From Microbacterium sp. SA39 (lineage in GTDB: Bacteria; Actinomycetota; Actinomycetes; Actinomycetales; Microbacteriaceae): 64,000 bases of DNA. The first letter of the stretch is position 1, and each line of letters opens with the position of its first letter. The stretch lies in contig NZ_JXRU01000028.1 of assembly GCF_000967865.1 (NCBI RefSeq), positions 1 to 64,000 on the forward strand. The letters are read 5' to 3'. A program made the position numbers and the translations under genes. Shown one piece after another: positions 45,054-55,319 of this stretch. The notes beneath the pieces were generated by a model. That model was not told where the DNA came from, did no database searches, and worked only from the letters and a program-made list of their open reading frames with translations.

Positions 45054-46030
45054 TGCCTGTCGTCCGCACGGTGCTCGGCGACATCGAGCCGAGGGCGCTC
45101 GGACGAGTGGACTACCACGAGCACCTGTTCCAGGTCTCGCCGCTGCTCGCCGGCGACGAGCTCGACGATGAGGACGCGTCGCGTGCGGAGGCCGGACTCC
45201 TTCAGGCCAGCGGCTTCGAGGCGATGATCGACGCGACACCGTTCGGACTCGCCCGCGACCCCGCGGCCCTCGCCCGGATCAGCAGTGCCACCGGCCTGCA
45301 CATCGTGGCGAGCACCGGACGGCATCGCGAGGCGCACTACGGCGCCGACCACCCCATGCAGGCGTGGGATGCCGATCGCCTGGCCGCCCTGTTCGTCACC
45401 GACATCGCGCAGGGGATGCCGTCAGCCGACGCCGCGGTACTCGAGACGGCGAGCCCGCCCGCCGCCACGACGTCGGAGGGCACGCCCGTGCGGGCCGGAC
45501 TGCTGAAGGCCGGCATCGACTACTGGCGCATCAGCTCCTTCGAACGCACCACGCTCCTCGCCGTCGCCACCGCCCACCGCGCGACCGGCGCCCCCGTCAT
45601 GGTGCACCTCGAGTTCTGCACCGCCGCGCACGAGGTGCTCGACCTGCTCGCGGCCGAGGGCGTGGCATCCGATCACGTGGTGCTCGCGCACGCGGATCGC
45701 GATCCGGATGCCGGGCTGCACGTCTCGCTCGCCGAACGCGGTGCCTTCCTGGGCTATGACGGCTTCGCCAGGCCGCGCACCCGCTCCGACGCGGAGCTGC
45801 TCGCCCTGACGGAAGCGGTCGTCGAACGCGGCGCGGGCGATCGGGTGGTGCTGGGCGGCGACGTCGCCCGGCGCACGCGATACATCTCCTACGGAGGGAT
45901 GCCGGGCCTTGCCTATCTGGGCGAGCGCTACCTCCCCCGGCTCCGCTCGTTCATCGGGGATGAAGCTGTGGAGCGTATGCTCGTCGCCAACCCTGCGCGG
46001 CTTCTCACGCTGTCGGCTCCCGGTCGTTGA
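45053..46030 (+). CDS. Phosphotriesterase-family metal-dependent hydrolase
   Basis: A 325-residue TIM-barrel hydrolase. Metal ligands are the HxH in GRVDYHEHLFQ, the carbamylated Lys position in RAGLLKAGIDYW, two His (VHLEF and LAHADRD) and the Asp in VLGGDVARRTRY. Family members hydrolyse lactones or phosphoesters, so a (phospho)sugar lactonase in this pathway is plausible. ATG 45053 overlaps the previous stop. The C-terminus LSAPGR and stop come from a family A repeat. Confidence 0.87.
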   Translation: MPVVRTVLGDIEPRALGRVDYHEHLFQVSPLLAGDELDDEDASRAEAGLLQASGFEAMIDATPFGLARDPAALARISSATGLHIVASTGRHREAHYGADHPMQAWDADRLAALFVTDIAQGMPSADAAVLETASPPAATTSEGTPVRAGLLKAGIDYWRISSFERTTLLAVATAHRATGAPVMVHLEFCTAAHEVLDLLAAEGVASDHVVLAHADRDPDAGLHVSLAERGAFLGYDGFARPRTRSDAELLALTEAVVERGAGDRVVLGGDVARRTRYISYGGMPGLAYLGERYLPRLRSFIGDEAVERMLVANPARLLTLSAPGR

Positions 46031-46086
46031 GCGACACTTCGACTCGCTTCGCTCGCTCAGTGCGGGTCTTCGCGAGACGAAACGCC
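46022..46086. repeat. Family A repeat after the hydrolase gene
   Basis: CGGTCGTTGAGCGACACTTC, then GACTCGCTTCGCTCGCTCAG and GAGACGAAACG. It supplies the last codons (Gly-Arg) and the TGA of the preceding gene. Confidence 0.85.
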
Positions 46087-46118
46087 CGCCCCCGCACCCG
46101 AACCCGGAGGAACCCCCG

Positions 46119-46415
46119 ATGACCGAGCCGACCATCCTGCATGCCACGTTCACCGCGCAGCCGGGTCAGGCCGATCGCATAGCCGCGCTGCTCCGCGACT
46201 TCGCCGAGGTAGTGCGCGCCGAGGAGGGCAACCTCGTCTTCGACGCGAGCCGCCTCGCCGACGACCCCGACCGGTTCTTCGTGTACGAGGTCTACCGCGA
46301 CGACGAAGCTTTCCAGGCGCACCTCGCGTCTCCCGCTGGCGTGCCGTTCAACGCCGAGCTGCAGAGCCTGATCGTCGAACCGGCGTCGCAGCTCACGTTC
46401 CTGCAGCGCCTCTGA
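46119..46415 (+). CDS. ABM-domain (quinol monooxygenase-like) small protein
   Basis: A 98-residue dimeric alpha/beta-barrel protein. HATFTAQPGQADRIAALLRDF and the VRAEEGNLVFDASRLADDPDRFFVYEVYRDDEAF-type stretch are characteristic of YgiN/LsrG-like proteins. LsrG handles phospho-AI-2, so a role with an unstable phosphosugar is possible. CGGAGGAA precedes ATG 46119. It is the last gene of the cupin-isomerase operon. Confidence 0.87.
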   Translation: MTEPTILHATFTAQPGQADRIAALLRDFAEVVRAEEGNLVFDASRLADDPDRFFVYEVYRDDEAFQAHLASPAGVPFNAELQSLIVEPASQLTFLQRL

Positions 46416-46452
46416 CACGCCGCGCACCGACGACTGCCGCACCTGACACGAA

Positions 46453-46482
46453 GAAGCCCCCCACCCGAAGGTGAGGGGCTTC
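46453..46482. terminator. Bidirectional hairpin terminator
   Basis: GAAGCCCC (46453-46460) pairs with GGGGCTTC (46475-46482), and inner CACC/GGTG extends the stem. It lies between convergent operons. Confidence 0.9.
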
Positions 46483-46498
46483 CGTCGATCTCCGCGTG

Positions 46499-47500
46499 TC
46501 ACTCGTAGAGGACGGCGGCGATCTCCTCGTCCTCGATGTTGTCCTTGTCGTACCAGTAGGAACCGGTGTCGTAGAACTCGTCGACCTCGTCGCCGTTGGC
46601 TGCGTCGTACGCCGCCTGGACGACCTGCTCGCCGATGCCGATCGGGTCCTGCGTGATGGCGCCGGCCATGGTGCCGTCCTTGATCGCGTTGATCTGCGCA
46701 GCTCCCGAGTCGAAGCCGACGATCGTGAGCTTGCCCTTCTCGAGGCCCAGCTCGTTCACCGCGTTGACCACGCCGATGGCGGAGCCCTCGTTGGTGCCGT
46801 AGATGCCCTTGAGGTCGGGGTACGCGGCGATCAGCGTCTTCGCGATGTCGGCCGACTTCAGGTGGTCACCGTCACCGTACTGGATGTCGACGATCTCGAT
46901 GTCGGGGAAGTCGGCTTCCATCTTCTCGACGAAGCCGTCACGACGCTCGACACCGGTCGAGTTGATCTGGGAGTGGCCGACGATCGCGACCTCGCCCTCT
47001 CCGCCGATCAGCTCTGCCATGTGCTCTGCAGCGAGCGCGCCCGCGACCTTGCTGTCCGTCGCCGACAGGCTCAGTCCGACATCGCCGTTGCAGGGAGCGT
47101 CGAAGTAGACGACCGGGATGTCCTTCGACTTCGCCTGCTCGAGCGGGGCGACGCACGCCTCGGGGTCGAGGGCGGCGTAGGCGATGGCATCCGGGTTCTT
47201 GTCGATGGCGGCGGTCAGCATCTCGAGCTGACCGGCGATCTCGGTCTCTGCGGCCGGGCCCTCGAAGGTGATCCGCACGCCGAGCTCTTCCGCCTTCTGC
47301 TCGGCACCCTTCTTCACTGCCTGCCAGAACTGGTGCTGGAAGCCCTTCGAGACGAGGGCGATGTACATCTCGCCGTCGCCGCCGCCGGCGTCGCCGCCGC
47401 TGCCTTCCTCGATCACGTCGCCGCCGCCGGCACAGCCGGCGAATACCAGCGCGGATGCCGCCACGAGTGCCGCGAATGCGGTCTTCTTTCCGAATTTCAT
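46499..47500 (-). CDS. RbsB-type sugar-binding lipoprotein
   Basis: A 333-residue periplasmic-binding-protein-like I lipoprotein. It has a signal peptide with lipobox VFAGC (C23), a Gly-rich linker, and then YIALVSKGFQHQFWQAVKKGA. The ligand pocket parts include YFDAPCNGDVGLSLSATDS and GTNEGSAIGVVNAVNELGL. It is the third gene of the ABC operon (rbsA, rbsC, rbsB order), and an operator shared with the fucose genes suggests an L-fucose-like ligand. The final gene position with a 97-bp gap may favour higher expression. Confidence 0.92.
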   Translation of the reverse strand: MKFGKKTAFAALVAASALVFAGCAGGGDVIEEGSGGDAGGGDGEMYIALVSKGFQHQFWQAVKKGAEQKAEELGVRITFEGPAAETEIAGQLEMLTAAIDKNPDAIAYAALDPEACVAPLEQAKSKDIPVVYFDAPCNGDVGLSLSATDSKVAGALAAEHMAELIGGEGEVAIVGHSQINSTGVERRDGFVEKMEADFPDIEIVDIQYGDGDHLKSADIAKTLIAAYPDLKGIYGTNEGSAIGVVNAVNELGLEKGKLTIVGFDSGAAQINAIKDGTMAGAITQDPIGIGEQVVQAAYDAANGDEVDEFYDTGSYWYDKDNIEDEEIAAVLYE

Positions 47501-47597
47501 GGAAACTCCATTGTTCTCTGTGATGGTTCTCTGTGACTGCCGGCCAGGGCCGACGGTGGACTGCGTGGTGCTATTCAGTTGAGTCGGGTGAAGCGGA

Positions 47598-48631
47598 TCA
47601 GGTCCGCTGGCGGTTGCGCAGCGAGTCGAGGAAGACGGCCAGCAGCACGACGACGCCGACCACGATGTTCTGCCACTCGGGCTGGATCGACAGGATGCGC
47701 AGACCGTTGACCAGCACGCTCATGATCAGCGCGCCGATGACGGTGCCGAGGATGGATCCGCGTCCGCCGAGCAGCGAGGTGCCGCCGATGATGACCGCGG
47801 CGATCGCCTGCAGTTCGTACCCCATGCCGATCTGCGGCTGGGCCGAGTCGAGGCGGGCGGCGATCACGATGCCCGCGATGCCGGTGAAGGCTCCGGCGAA
47901 CATGTAGATCAGGATCGTCCAGCGCCGCGTGTTGACGCCCGAGAGGCGCGTGGCCTCTTCGTTCGAGCCGATCGCGAACGTGTAGCGGCCGAGGAGGGTC
48001 TTCGACAGCACGAGCCAGGCGATGATCGCGACCACCGCGGTGATCAGCACGGCGTTCGGGATGCCGGGAATGATCACGCCGAGCGCGATCTTCTTGAAGT
48101 CGGGCGCCGAGGTCGAGAAGTAGATCGGCGAGACGTTCGAGATGACCAGAGCGAGGCCGCCGGCGATCATCATCATCGCGAGGGTGGCGATGAACGGCGG
48201 GAGCCGCAGGAACGTGATGTTGACGCCGTTCACGAGACCCATCAGCACACCGGTCAGCACGCCGCCGATGACGCCGACCCAGACCGGCAGGCCCATGTTC
48301 GTCACGAACACACCCGTCATCACGGCGCAGAGCGCCATGCCGGTGCCGATCGACAGGTCGATGCCGCCCGTGATGATGACGAACGTCGTGCCGAGGGCGA
48401 GGATGCCGATGACCGCGGTCGAGAGCAGCACCGTGGCGATGTTGCTGAAGGTGAAGAAGTTCGGGCTGGCGATCGTGAAGAAGATCACCAGGACGATGAG
48501 AGTGCCGAAGGCCAGCGACTGCTGGAGCTGGCGCTTCACGAACGCTCCGACGTCGCGCTTGTCCGTGTTCTCGTCGACCGCTGTCTGGATGATCGTCGTC
48601 GTCGACGATCCGGGCTGCGTGGGGGTGCTCA

Positions 48632-48632
<1 letters not shown>
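47598..48632 (-). CDS. RbsC-type sugar ABC permease
   Basis: A 344-residue permease with about eight to ten spans. Typical parts are GILALGTTFVIITGGIDLSIGT, the family signature region, and LGGRGSILGTVIGALIMSVLVNGLRIL. It starts with a hydrophilic Thr-rich tail. Its start shares one base with the rbsA-like stop. It is the membrane component for the carbohydrate-uptake (CUT2) importer. Confidence 0.93.
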
Positions 48633-50134
<1,502 letters not shown>

Positions 50135-50190
50135 GTGCTCACCTGCTTCCTTGAAGGTCGTGTTGCGATCCGGATGCTGCGGGCCGCAGT

Positions 50191-50206
50191 AAACATCGGA
50201 TCAATT
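50191..50206. promoter_or_regulatory. FucR-type operator before the importer operon
   Basis: AAACATCGGATCAATT lies 57 bp upstream of the rbsA-like start. Related 14-16-mers lie at 55249-55264 (AAACATCGGATGTCTA) and 58029-58044 (GACATCCGATCAATGT) in the fucose cluster. Confidence 0.6.
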
Positions 50207-50321
50207 CTGCGGCCTGCGACACTTTCTCGCAAGTTGTATCTGAATGTATCTAAGGGATCCCGGATTGGGAAGACCCTGTAATAACATCTTGATCTTCGAT
50301 ATTCCCGCGCCGCGGCGGGGC

Positions 50322-51191
50322 TCAGTGCAGGCGGATCGACTCCACAGCGACGAGCTTGTCGCGGATGTAGGCGTTGGCGTGTGCGCCGAGCTCGTCGTTG
50401 TCGGTCCAGAGATTGCGCCAGATGCCGAGCATCCGACTGAGATCCGGAGCGACCACGGCCGATGAGAACGACTCGAACACGATCGGGCCGTCGTACCCGA
50501 TGCGCCCCAGAGCCTTGAAGAAGTCGTCGAAATCGACGGTGCCGGTTCCAAGATAGCCGCGGTGGCTCTCGCCGATGTGCACATAGCGCAGGGCGGGCTC
50601 GGCGTCGAGCACCGGCGCGAACATATCCGACTCCTCGATGTTCATGTGGTACGTGTCGAGATGGATGCCGAGATTCGGCCGGTCGACCTCCGCGAGGTAT
50701 GCGAGGGCCTGCCTGGCCGTGTTCAGCACGTTCGTCTCGTAGCGGTTCACGACCTCGAGCGAGACCGAGATCCCGCGCTCGGCGGCGTGATCGGCCACAC
50801 GGCCGATGGCGGCGCGACTGCTCGCGAGCCCCTCCGGCGTCACAGGCTCCATGTACTTCTTCATCGCGCTGTAGATCACGCCGCAGAAGTGCTGTCCGCC
50901 GAGTTCGGCGAGCACGTCGACCGCGCGGATCAGCAGTGCCTCGCCGGCCGCGACGATCGCCGGGTCGGAGCTGGTCACGTCGGTCGCCTCCGACAGTCCG
51001 AGCGAGGCGCTCACGGCGAGGTCGTGCTCCGCCAGAGCATCCTTCGCCGCCGCGACGTCGAACGAGAAGGGATCCATCAGCGGGAACTCGATGAGGTCGA
51101 ATCCTGTGTTCTTGGTCTTCTCCACAGCGAGGCGGATGCCGTCGGCATCGAAGTTCCCGGTCCAGACGAGCCCGTGGCAGCCGATGTTCAT
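50322..51191 (-). CDS. Sugar 3-epimerase-like (xylose isomerase-like TIM barrel)
   Basis: A 289-residue TIM-barrel protein. It starts MNIGCHGLVWTGNFDADGIR. Metal ligands are the Glu in SLEVVNRYETNVLN, the Asp-His in LGIHLDTYHMNIEE, the His in YVHIGESHRGYLGTG and the Glu in IVFESFSS. These match D-tagatose/D-allulose 3-epimerases. Start ATG 51191 lies 44 bp downstream of a perfect TTGGCACGTGCCAA operator. It is divergent from a LacI gene. Confidence 0.9.
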   Translation of the reverse strand: MNIGCHGLVWTGNFDADGIRLAVEKTKNTGFDLIEFPLMDPFSFDVAAAKDALAEHDLAVSASLGLSEATDVTSSDPAIVAAGEALLIRAVDVLAELGGQHFCGVIYSAMKKYMEPVTPEGLASSRAAIGRVADHAAERGISVSLEVVNRYETNVLNTARQALAYLAEVDRPNLGIHLDTYHMNIEESDMFAPVLDAEPALRYVHIGESHRGYLGTGTVDFDDFFKALGRIGYDGPIVFESFSSAVVAPDLSRMLGIWRNLWTDNDELGAHANAYIRDKLVAVESIRLH

Positions 51192-51234
51192 GAGGCCTCT
51201 CGCAGGCGGGTGTCCGGCACCGTCGCCTCGCCTT

Positions 51235-51248
51235 TTGGCACGTGCCAA
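51235..51248. promoter_or_regulatory. LacI operator before the epimerase gene
   Basis: TTGGCACGTGCCAA is a perfect 14-base palindrome, 44 bp upstream of the epimerase start. Confidence 0.9.
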
Positions 51249-51301
51249 GTCAGCGTTCGAGTCACGTTACGGGGGTAGGTTCCGCCCTGTCAAGAACTTT
51301 C

Positions 51302-51315
51302 TTGGCACGTGCCAA
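51302..51315. promoter_or_regulatory. LacI operator before the LacI gene
   Basis: A second perfect TTGGCACGTGCCAA, 70 bp upstream of the LacI start and 67 bp from the first site. The pair allows looping and autoregulation. Confidence 0.9.
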
Positions 51316-51384
51316 TTCGTCCGCTATCCTGAGGCTCGCCGCCCCGCCCGTCGCAGTGATCGGGGTATAACGACGAGGAGTTCC

Positions 51385-52386
51385 ATGCCCGCGAGCGTCA
51401 AGGACGTCGCCGCCCTGGCCGGCGTCTCCTCCTCGACCGTCTCGAACTATCTCAACCATCCGCACGTACTGGGCGCATCCAGCCGGGAACGTGTGCGGGC
51501 AGCGATCGAGCAGCTCGGCTTCGTGCCCAACGAGTCGGCGCGGCAGCTGCGCGCGGGGTCGAGCAAGGCGCTCGCACTGATTCTGCTCGACGCGTGGCTG
51601 CCGTACTTCAATGAGCTGTCCCGCGGCGTGGAAGACGTGACGCGCGAAGGCGGCTGGTCCCTCTTCTTCAGCAACAGCAACCGCGACGCCGCGCAGGAGC
51701 GCCGCAACATCGACATGTTCGAGGCGCACCGGGTGCAGGGCATCGTGATCTACCCGCTCGGCGACGTGGTGCCGCGTCTCGAACGACTGGCCGAGCGCGG
51801 CATCCGGTCGGTCGTCGTCGGGCCGATCCGCGAATCGCCGTCCGTCGCGTCGATCCTGTTCGACGATCGCGGCGGAGGCCGACTCGCCGGCGAGCACCTG
51901 CTGTCGCTCGGCCGCAGGCGGATCCTGTTCCTCGGCAGCCCGACGGTGAGCCAGTCGAACGATCGACTTGCGGGGCTGCAGGATGCTCTCGCCGGAAGTC
52001 CTGCGACGCTCACGGTGATCGACGTGCCGCACCTTGCGACCGAAGAGGGCTTGCGCGTCGCCGCGCAGATCCTCGCCCAGCCCGTCGCCGAGCGCCCGGA
52101 CGCGGTGTTCGCGGCGAACGACATGGTCGCGCTCGGCGTGCTCACGCAGCTCATGCGCCACGGCATCCGCGTGCCGGACGAGATCGCCCTCGTCGGATTC
52201 GACGACGTCGCCCAGGCCCACCAGAGCGTCGTGCCGTTGACGAGCGTGCGCCAGCCCGGCTACGAGATCGGTCGCGCGGCCGGCGCCGCACTGCTGCAGC
52301 AGCTGGCCGATCCCACAGCTCCGCCACCCGCGACGACCCCGTTCCGCGCCGAGCTCATCGTGCGGGAGTCGACGATCGGGCGCTGA
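51385..52386 (+). CDS. LacI-family regulator
   Basis: A 333-residue LacI protein. The HTH is VKDVAALAGVSSSTVSNYLNHPHVLGASSRERV. The effector domain has NSNRDAAQERRNIDMFEAHRVQGIVIYP, FAANDMVALGVL, and GFDDVAQAHQSVVPLTSVRQPGY. GAGGAG precedes ATG 51385. It is divergent from the epimerase gene, and two identical palindromes between the genes are its likely operators. A wider regulon is not visible here. Confidence 0.92.
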   Translation: MPASVKDVAALAGVSSSTVSNYLNHPHVLGASSRERVRAAIEQLGFVPNESARQLRAGSSKALALILLDAWLPYFNELSRGVEDVTREGGWSLFFSNSNRDAAQERRNIDMFEAHRVQGIVIYPLGDVVPRLERLAERGIRSVVVGPIRESPSVASILFDDRGGGRLAGEHLLSLGRRRILFLGSPTVSQSNDRLAGLQDALAGSPATLTVIDVPHLATEEGLRVAAQILAQPVAERPDAVFAANDMVALGVLTQLMRHGIRVPDEIALVGFDDVAQAHQSVVPLTSVRQPGYEIGRAAGAALLQQLADPTAPPPATTPFRAELIVRESTIGR

Positions 52387-52412
52387 GGTCGTGGCGTCTC
52401 GGCGCGACGGTG

Positions 52413-52495
52413 TTCACAATTCAGTCAGATTTCCGCGGATCGGCCCATTCGAGCCGGATCCGACGCCTCCGCGAAAATTCTGGCTGAATTATGAA
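52413..52495. repeat. Intergenic palindrome, family C copy 3
   Basis: TTCACAATTCAG (52413-52424) and CTGAATTATGAA (52484-52495) are arms with one mismatch. It lies between the convergent LacI and mutarotase genes, overlapping the mutarotase stop. Confidence 0.8.
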
Positions 52496-52911
52496 CGCGA
52501 CGCGTGCCCGACCACGCCCTTCCGCAGCAGCGCGTTGCCGTATTTCCGCGTCTCGCCCGTGCGCACCATCAGGTACGCGTCCTTCGCGACCTCGTAGTAC
52601 GCGAATCGCTCGACGAACCGCGTGGTGTCGATGCTCGTGCCGGCGGCATCCATCAACTCCTGCTGCACGTCGAGCACCTCGCCGTCCGCCGAGGTCATGA
52701 GGTCGATGCCCGGCGCGTCGTCGAGCGGCAGCACCGTGCGGATCGCGGCGACGACCTCCGGAGTGGTCGTGCCGGGCAGGTCGATCACGCGCGCGCCCAG
52801 CCCCCACGCCGGAAAGTGCGCGTCGGCGATCACGACCGCGTCGGAGTGCCCCATCCGATCGAGGTGCAGCAGCAGCTCGCCGGTCAGCAGCGGGTGGATT
52901 CCTTCGAGCAT
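52489..52911 (-). CDS. fucU: L-fucose mutarotase (RbsD/FucU family)
   Basis: A 140-residue protein starting MLEGIHPLLTGELLLHLDRMGHSDAVVIADAHFPA, the FucU N-terminus with the catalytic His. It ends with an RTGETRKYGNALLRKGVV segment containing the Tyr-x-Asn motif of the family. It interconverts fucopyranose anomers before oxidation. GAAGGAG precedes ATG 52911. It is last in the fucD-AKR-fucU run. Confidence 0.92.
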   Translation of the reverse strand: MLEGIHPLLTGELLLHLDRMGHSDAVVIADAHFPAWGLGARVIDLPGTTTPEVVAAIRTVLPLDDAPGIDLMTSADGEVLDVQQELMDAAGTSIDTTRFVERFAYYEVAKDAYLMVRTGETRKYGNALLRKGVVGHASRS

Positions 52912-52946
52912 GAACGCTCCTTCGGGTCTTCGGGCAGGACGAACGC

Positions 52947-53912
52947 TCAGGCGGGGATGAGGCCTTCCGCGGCCAGATTCTCCCAGAGCTCCTCGGGGAT
53001 GGCCAGCGCCGCGTACTCGGCGTTCTGCCGCAGCTGCTCCGGCCGGCTCCCACCGACGACGACCGAGCGCACGCCCGAGGCCTGCAGGGGGAACTGGATC
53101 GCTGCGGCCGGCAGCGGCACCCCGTGGTCGGCGCAGACCGCGGCGATCCGCAGCAGTCGCTCCCACAGCTCGTCGGGCAGTTGGCCGTATTCGTACCGGC
53201 CGTCGCGGCGGGGCTCGTTCGACGCGAGCAGCCCGGAGTTGAAGACGGATGCCGCGACGATCCCGGTTCCGCGTTCCCGGCAGGCCGGGAGCACGTCGAC
53301 CGCGGCGGGCTGTTCGAGCAGCGTGTAGCGACCGGCGACCATGATCAGGTCGAGGTCGGCGCCGCGGACGGCAGCGGTGAGAGCATCCGACACCATCGAG
53401 CCGATGCCGATCGCGGCGACCTCGCCGTCGGCGCGCAGCTGCTCCATGGCTGGGAAGGCCTCGGCGAGCGCGAGCTCGAGGTCGTGCCGCTCGGGGTCGT
53501 GCAGGTACAGCAGGTCGATGCGCTCGATGCCGAGGCGCTCGCGCGACTCGTCGAGGCTCCGCCGGATGCCGTCGGCGGAGAAGTCCCACACCCGCTGGAG
53601 GTCGTCCGGCACGTGGAAGTCATGCGCCGTGTCGAGGCCGCCGTCGAAAGCAGGGTTCGGGCGCAGCAGCCGCCCCGCCTTGGTGGACAGTACGTAGTCG
53701 TCGCGGGGCTTCGTCTGCAGGAAGGCTCCGAGCCGGCGCTCGGAGAGTCCGAGTCCGTAGTGCGGGGCGGTGTCGTAGTAGCGGATGCCGCTCTCCCACG
53801 CCGCATCGAGCACGGCCCACGCCTCGTCGTCGCTCAGCGGCCGGAACAGGTTGCCGACGTTCGCAGCACCGTAGCCGAGGGGCGGGACGGCCAGACGGTC
53901 AGACGGCGACAT
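52947..53912 (-). CDS. Aldo/keto reductase, probable L-fucose dehydrogenase
   Basis: A 321-residue AKR-fold enzyme. It starts [20 protein letters not shown]. The catalytic Asp and Tyr lie in [20 protein letters not shown], the Lys in [12 protein letters not shown] and the His in [12 protein letters not shown]. The family includes D-threo-aldose (L-fucose) 1-dehydrogenase, and its place beside FucU and fuconate dehydratase supports that. ATG 53912 overlaps the fucD end by 14 bases. Confidence 0.88.
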   Translation of the reverse strand: MSPSDRLAVPPLGYGAANVGNLFRPLSDDEAWAVLDAAWESGIRYYDTAPHYGLGLSERRLGAFLQTKPRDDYVLSTKAGRLLRPNPAFDGGLDTAHDFHVPDDLQRVWDFSADGIRRSLDESRERLGIERIDLLYLHDPERHDLELALAEAFPAMEQLRADGEVAAIGIGSMVSDALTAAVRGADLDLIMVAGRYTLLEQPAAVDVLPACRERGTGIVAASVFNSGLLASNEPRRDGRYEYGQLPDELWERLLRIAAVCADHGVPLPAAAIQFPLQASGVRSVVVGGSRPEQLRQNAEYAALAIPEELWENLAAEGLIPA

Positions 53913-55194
53913 GCGCACCCGTCCAGGTGTAGGTGGCGATGCTGTCGGCCTTCATCTCCATGCCGGCCCCGGGGTCCGTGGGCGCCATGTACGAGCCGCC
54001 TCGGATGTCGGTCGGCACGACGAAGTGCTCGTGCAGGTGGTCGACGAACTCGATCATTCGCCCCTCGCGGGTGCCGGTGACCGCGACGAAGTCGAACATC
54101 GAGAGGTGCTGCACGGCCTCGCACAGCCCGACACCGCCGGCGTGCGGGCAGACCGGTACGCCGAACTTGGCGGCCAGCAGCAGGTTCGCGATGTTCTCGT
54201 TCACGCCCGCGACGCGCACGGCGTCGATCTGCATGACCGAGATGGCCTCGGCCTGCAGCAGCTGCTTGAAGATCACGCGGTTCTGCGCGTGCTCGCCGGT
54301 CGCGACGCGGATGGGCGCGACCCCGCGGGCGATCTCGGCGTGGCCGAGCACGTCGTCGGGGCTGGTCGGCTCCTCGATCCAGGCCGGGTGGAACTCGGCG
54401 AGCGCGTTCACCCACTCGATCGCCTCGGAGACCTCCCACCGCTGGTTCGCGTCGATCGCGATCGGGAAGTCGGGTCCGCACACCTCGCGCGCCTTGCGGA
54501 AGCGGCGGATGTCGTCGTCGAGGTCGGCGCCCACCTTGAGCTTGATCTGGGTGAAACCGTCGGCCATGGCCTCGCGGGCCAGGCGCTCGAGCTTCTCGTC
54601 GGAGTAGCCGAGCCAGCCGGGGCTCGTCGTGTAGCCGGGGTAACCGGTGGCGAGCAGCTCCTGCTCGCGCTCGGCCCGACCGGGCTCGGCGGTGCGCAGG
54701 ATCTCGAGCGCGTCGTCACGGGTGAGGGCGTTGGTCAAGTAGCGGAAGTCGACCAGGTCGACGAGCTCCTCCGGTGACATCCGCGCGAGCAGCTGCCAGA
54801 GCGGGAGGCCCGCGCGCTTGGCCTTGATGTCCCACAGCGCGTTGATGACGGCGCCGATCGCCATGTGCATGACGCCCTTCTCCGGGCCGAGCCAGCGCAG
54901 CTGCGAGTCGCCGATGATCGCGCGGAAGGTGCCGCCCATGTCGTCGAGCAGCGGCTCGAGCTCTCGTCCGACGAGATGGCCTGCGAGCGCGTCGATGCCG
55001 GCGACCTGCACGTCGTTGCCGCGTCCGATCGTGAAGACGAAGGCGTGCCCCTCGATGGCATCGTCGGCATCCGTCCGCACGATGACGTACGCCGCGGAGT
55101 AGTCGGGATCGGGATTCATCGCGTCCGAGCCGTCGAGGCTCAGCGATGTCGGAAAGCGGATGTCGGTGGTGTCGAGGGCGACGATGCGGCTCAC
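53899..55194 (-). CDS. L-fuconate dehydratase
   Basis: A 431-residue enolase-superfamily enzyme. The Lys motif [10 protein letters not shown] is at the end of the second strand. Metal ligands lie in [20 protein letters not shown] and [10 protein letters not shown]. The C-terminal [21 protein letters not shown] is characteristic of fuconate dehydratases. It makes 2-keto-3-deoxy-L-fuconate. The start is GTG 55194, with GGAGAGGAA a few bases before it. It is divergent from the FAH-family gene, with an operator in between. Confidence 0.93.
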   Translation of the reverse strand: MSRIVALDTTDIRFPTSLSLDGSDAMNPDPDYSAAYVIVRTDADDAIEGHAFVFTIGRGNDVQVAGIDALAGHLVGRELEPLLDDMGGTFRAIIGDSQLRWLGPEKGVMHMAIGAVINALWDIKAKRAGLPLWQLLARMSPEELVDLVDFRYLTNALTRDDALEILRTAEPGRAEREQELLATGYPGYTTSPGWLGYSDEKLERLAREAMADGFTQIKLKVGADLDDDIRRFRKAREVCGPDFPIAIDANQRWEVSEAIEWVNALAEFHPAWIEEPTSPDDVLGHAEIARGVAPIRVATGEHAQNRVIFKQLLQAEAISVMQIDAVRVAGVNENIANLLLAAKFGVPVCPHAGGVGLCEAVQHLSMFDFVAVTGTREGRMIEFVDHLHEHFVVPTDIRGGSYMAPTDPGAGMEMKADSIATYTWTGAHVAV

Positions 55195-55247
55195 GGAAGT
55201 TCCTCTCCATGCGCGAGAGCTTTTCTTCGCGCGGATCTCTTGGAGTG

Positions 55248-55265
55248 TAAACATCGGATGTCTAT
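55248..55265. promoter_or_regulatory. FucR-type operator in the divergent fucose promoter region
   Basis: TAAACATCGGATGTCTAT contains ACATC-G-GATGT, a near-perfect palindrome, between the fuconate dehydratase and FAH-family genes. Confidence 0.7.
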
Positions 55266-55319
55266 ACTGTCAACGAGACCTACCGCGATGTCGCGGCCCC
55301 ACGACCGATCAGGAGAATC

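Noticed and set aside
41015-46415. Shikimate pathway enzyme (aroE) in the sugar operon
   Set aside because: The shikimate-binding Ser and Asn-Thr-Asp motifs are missing and the neighbours are sugar genes.
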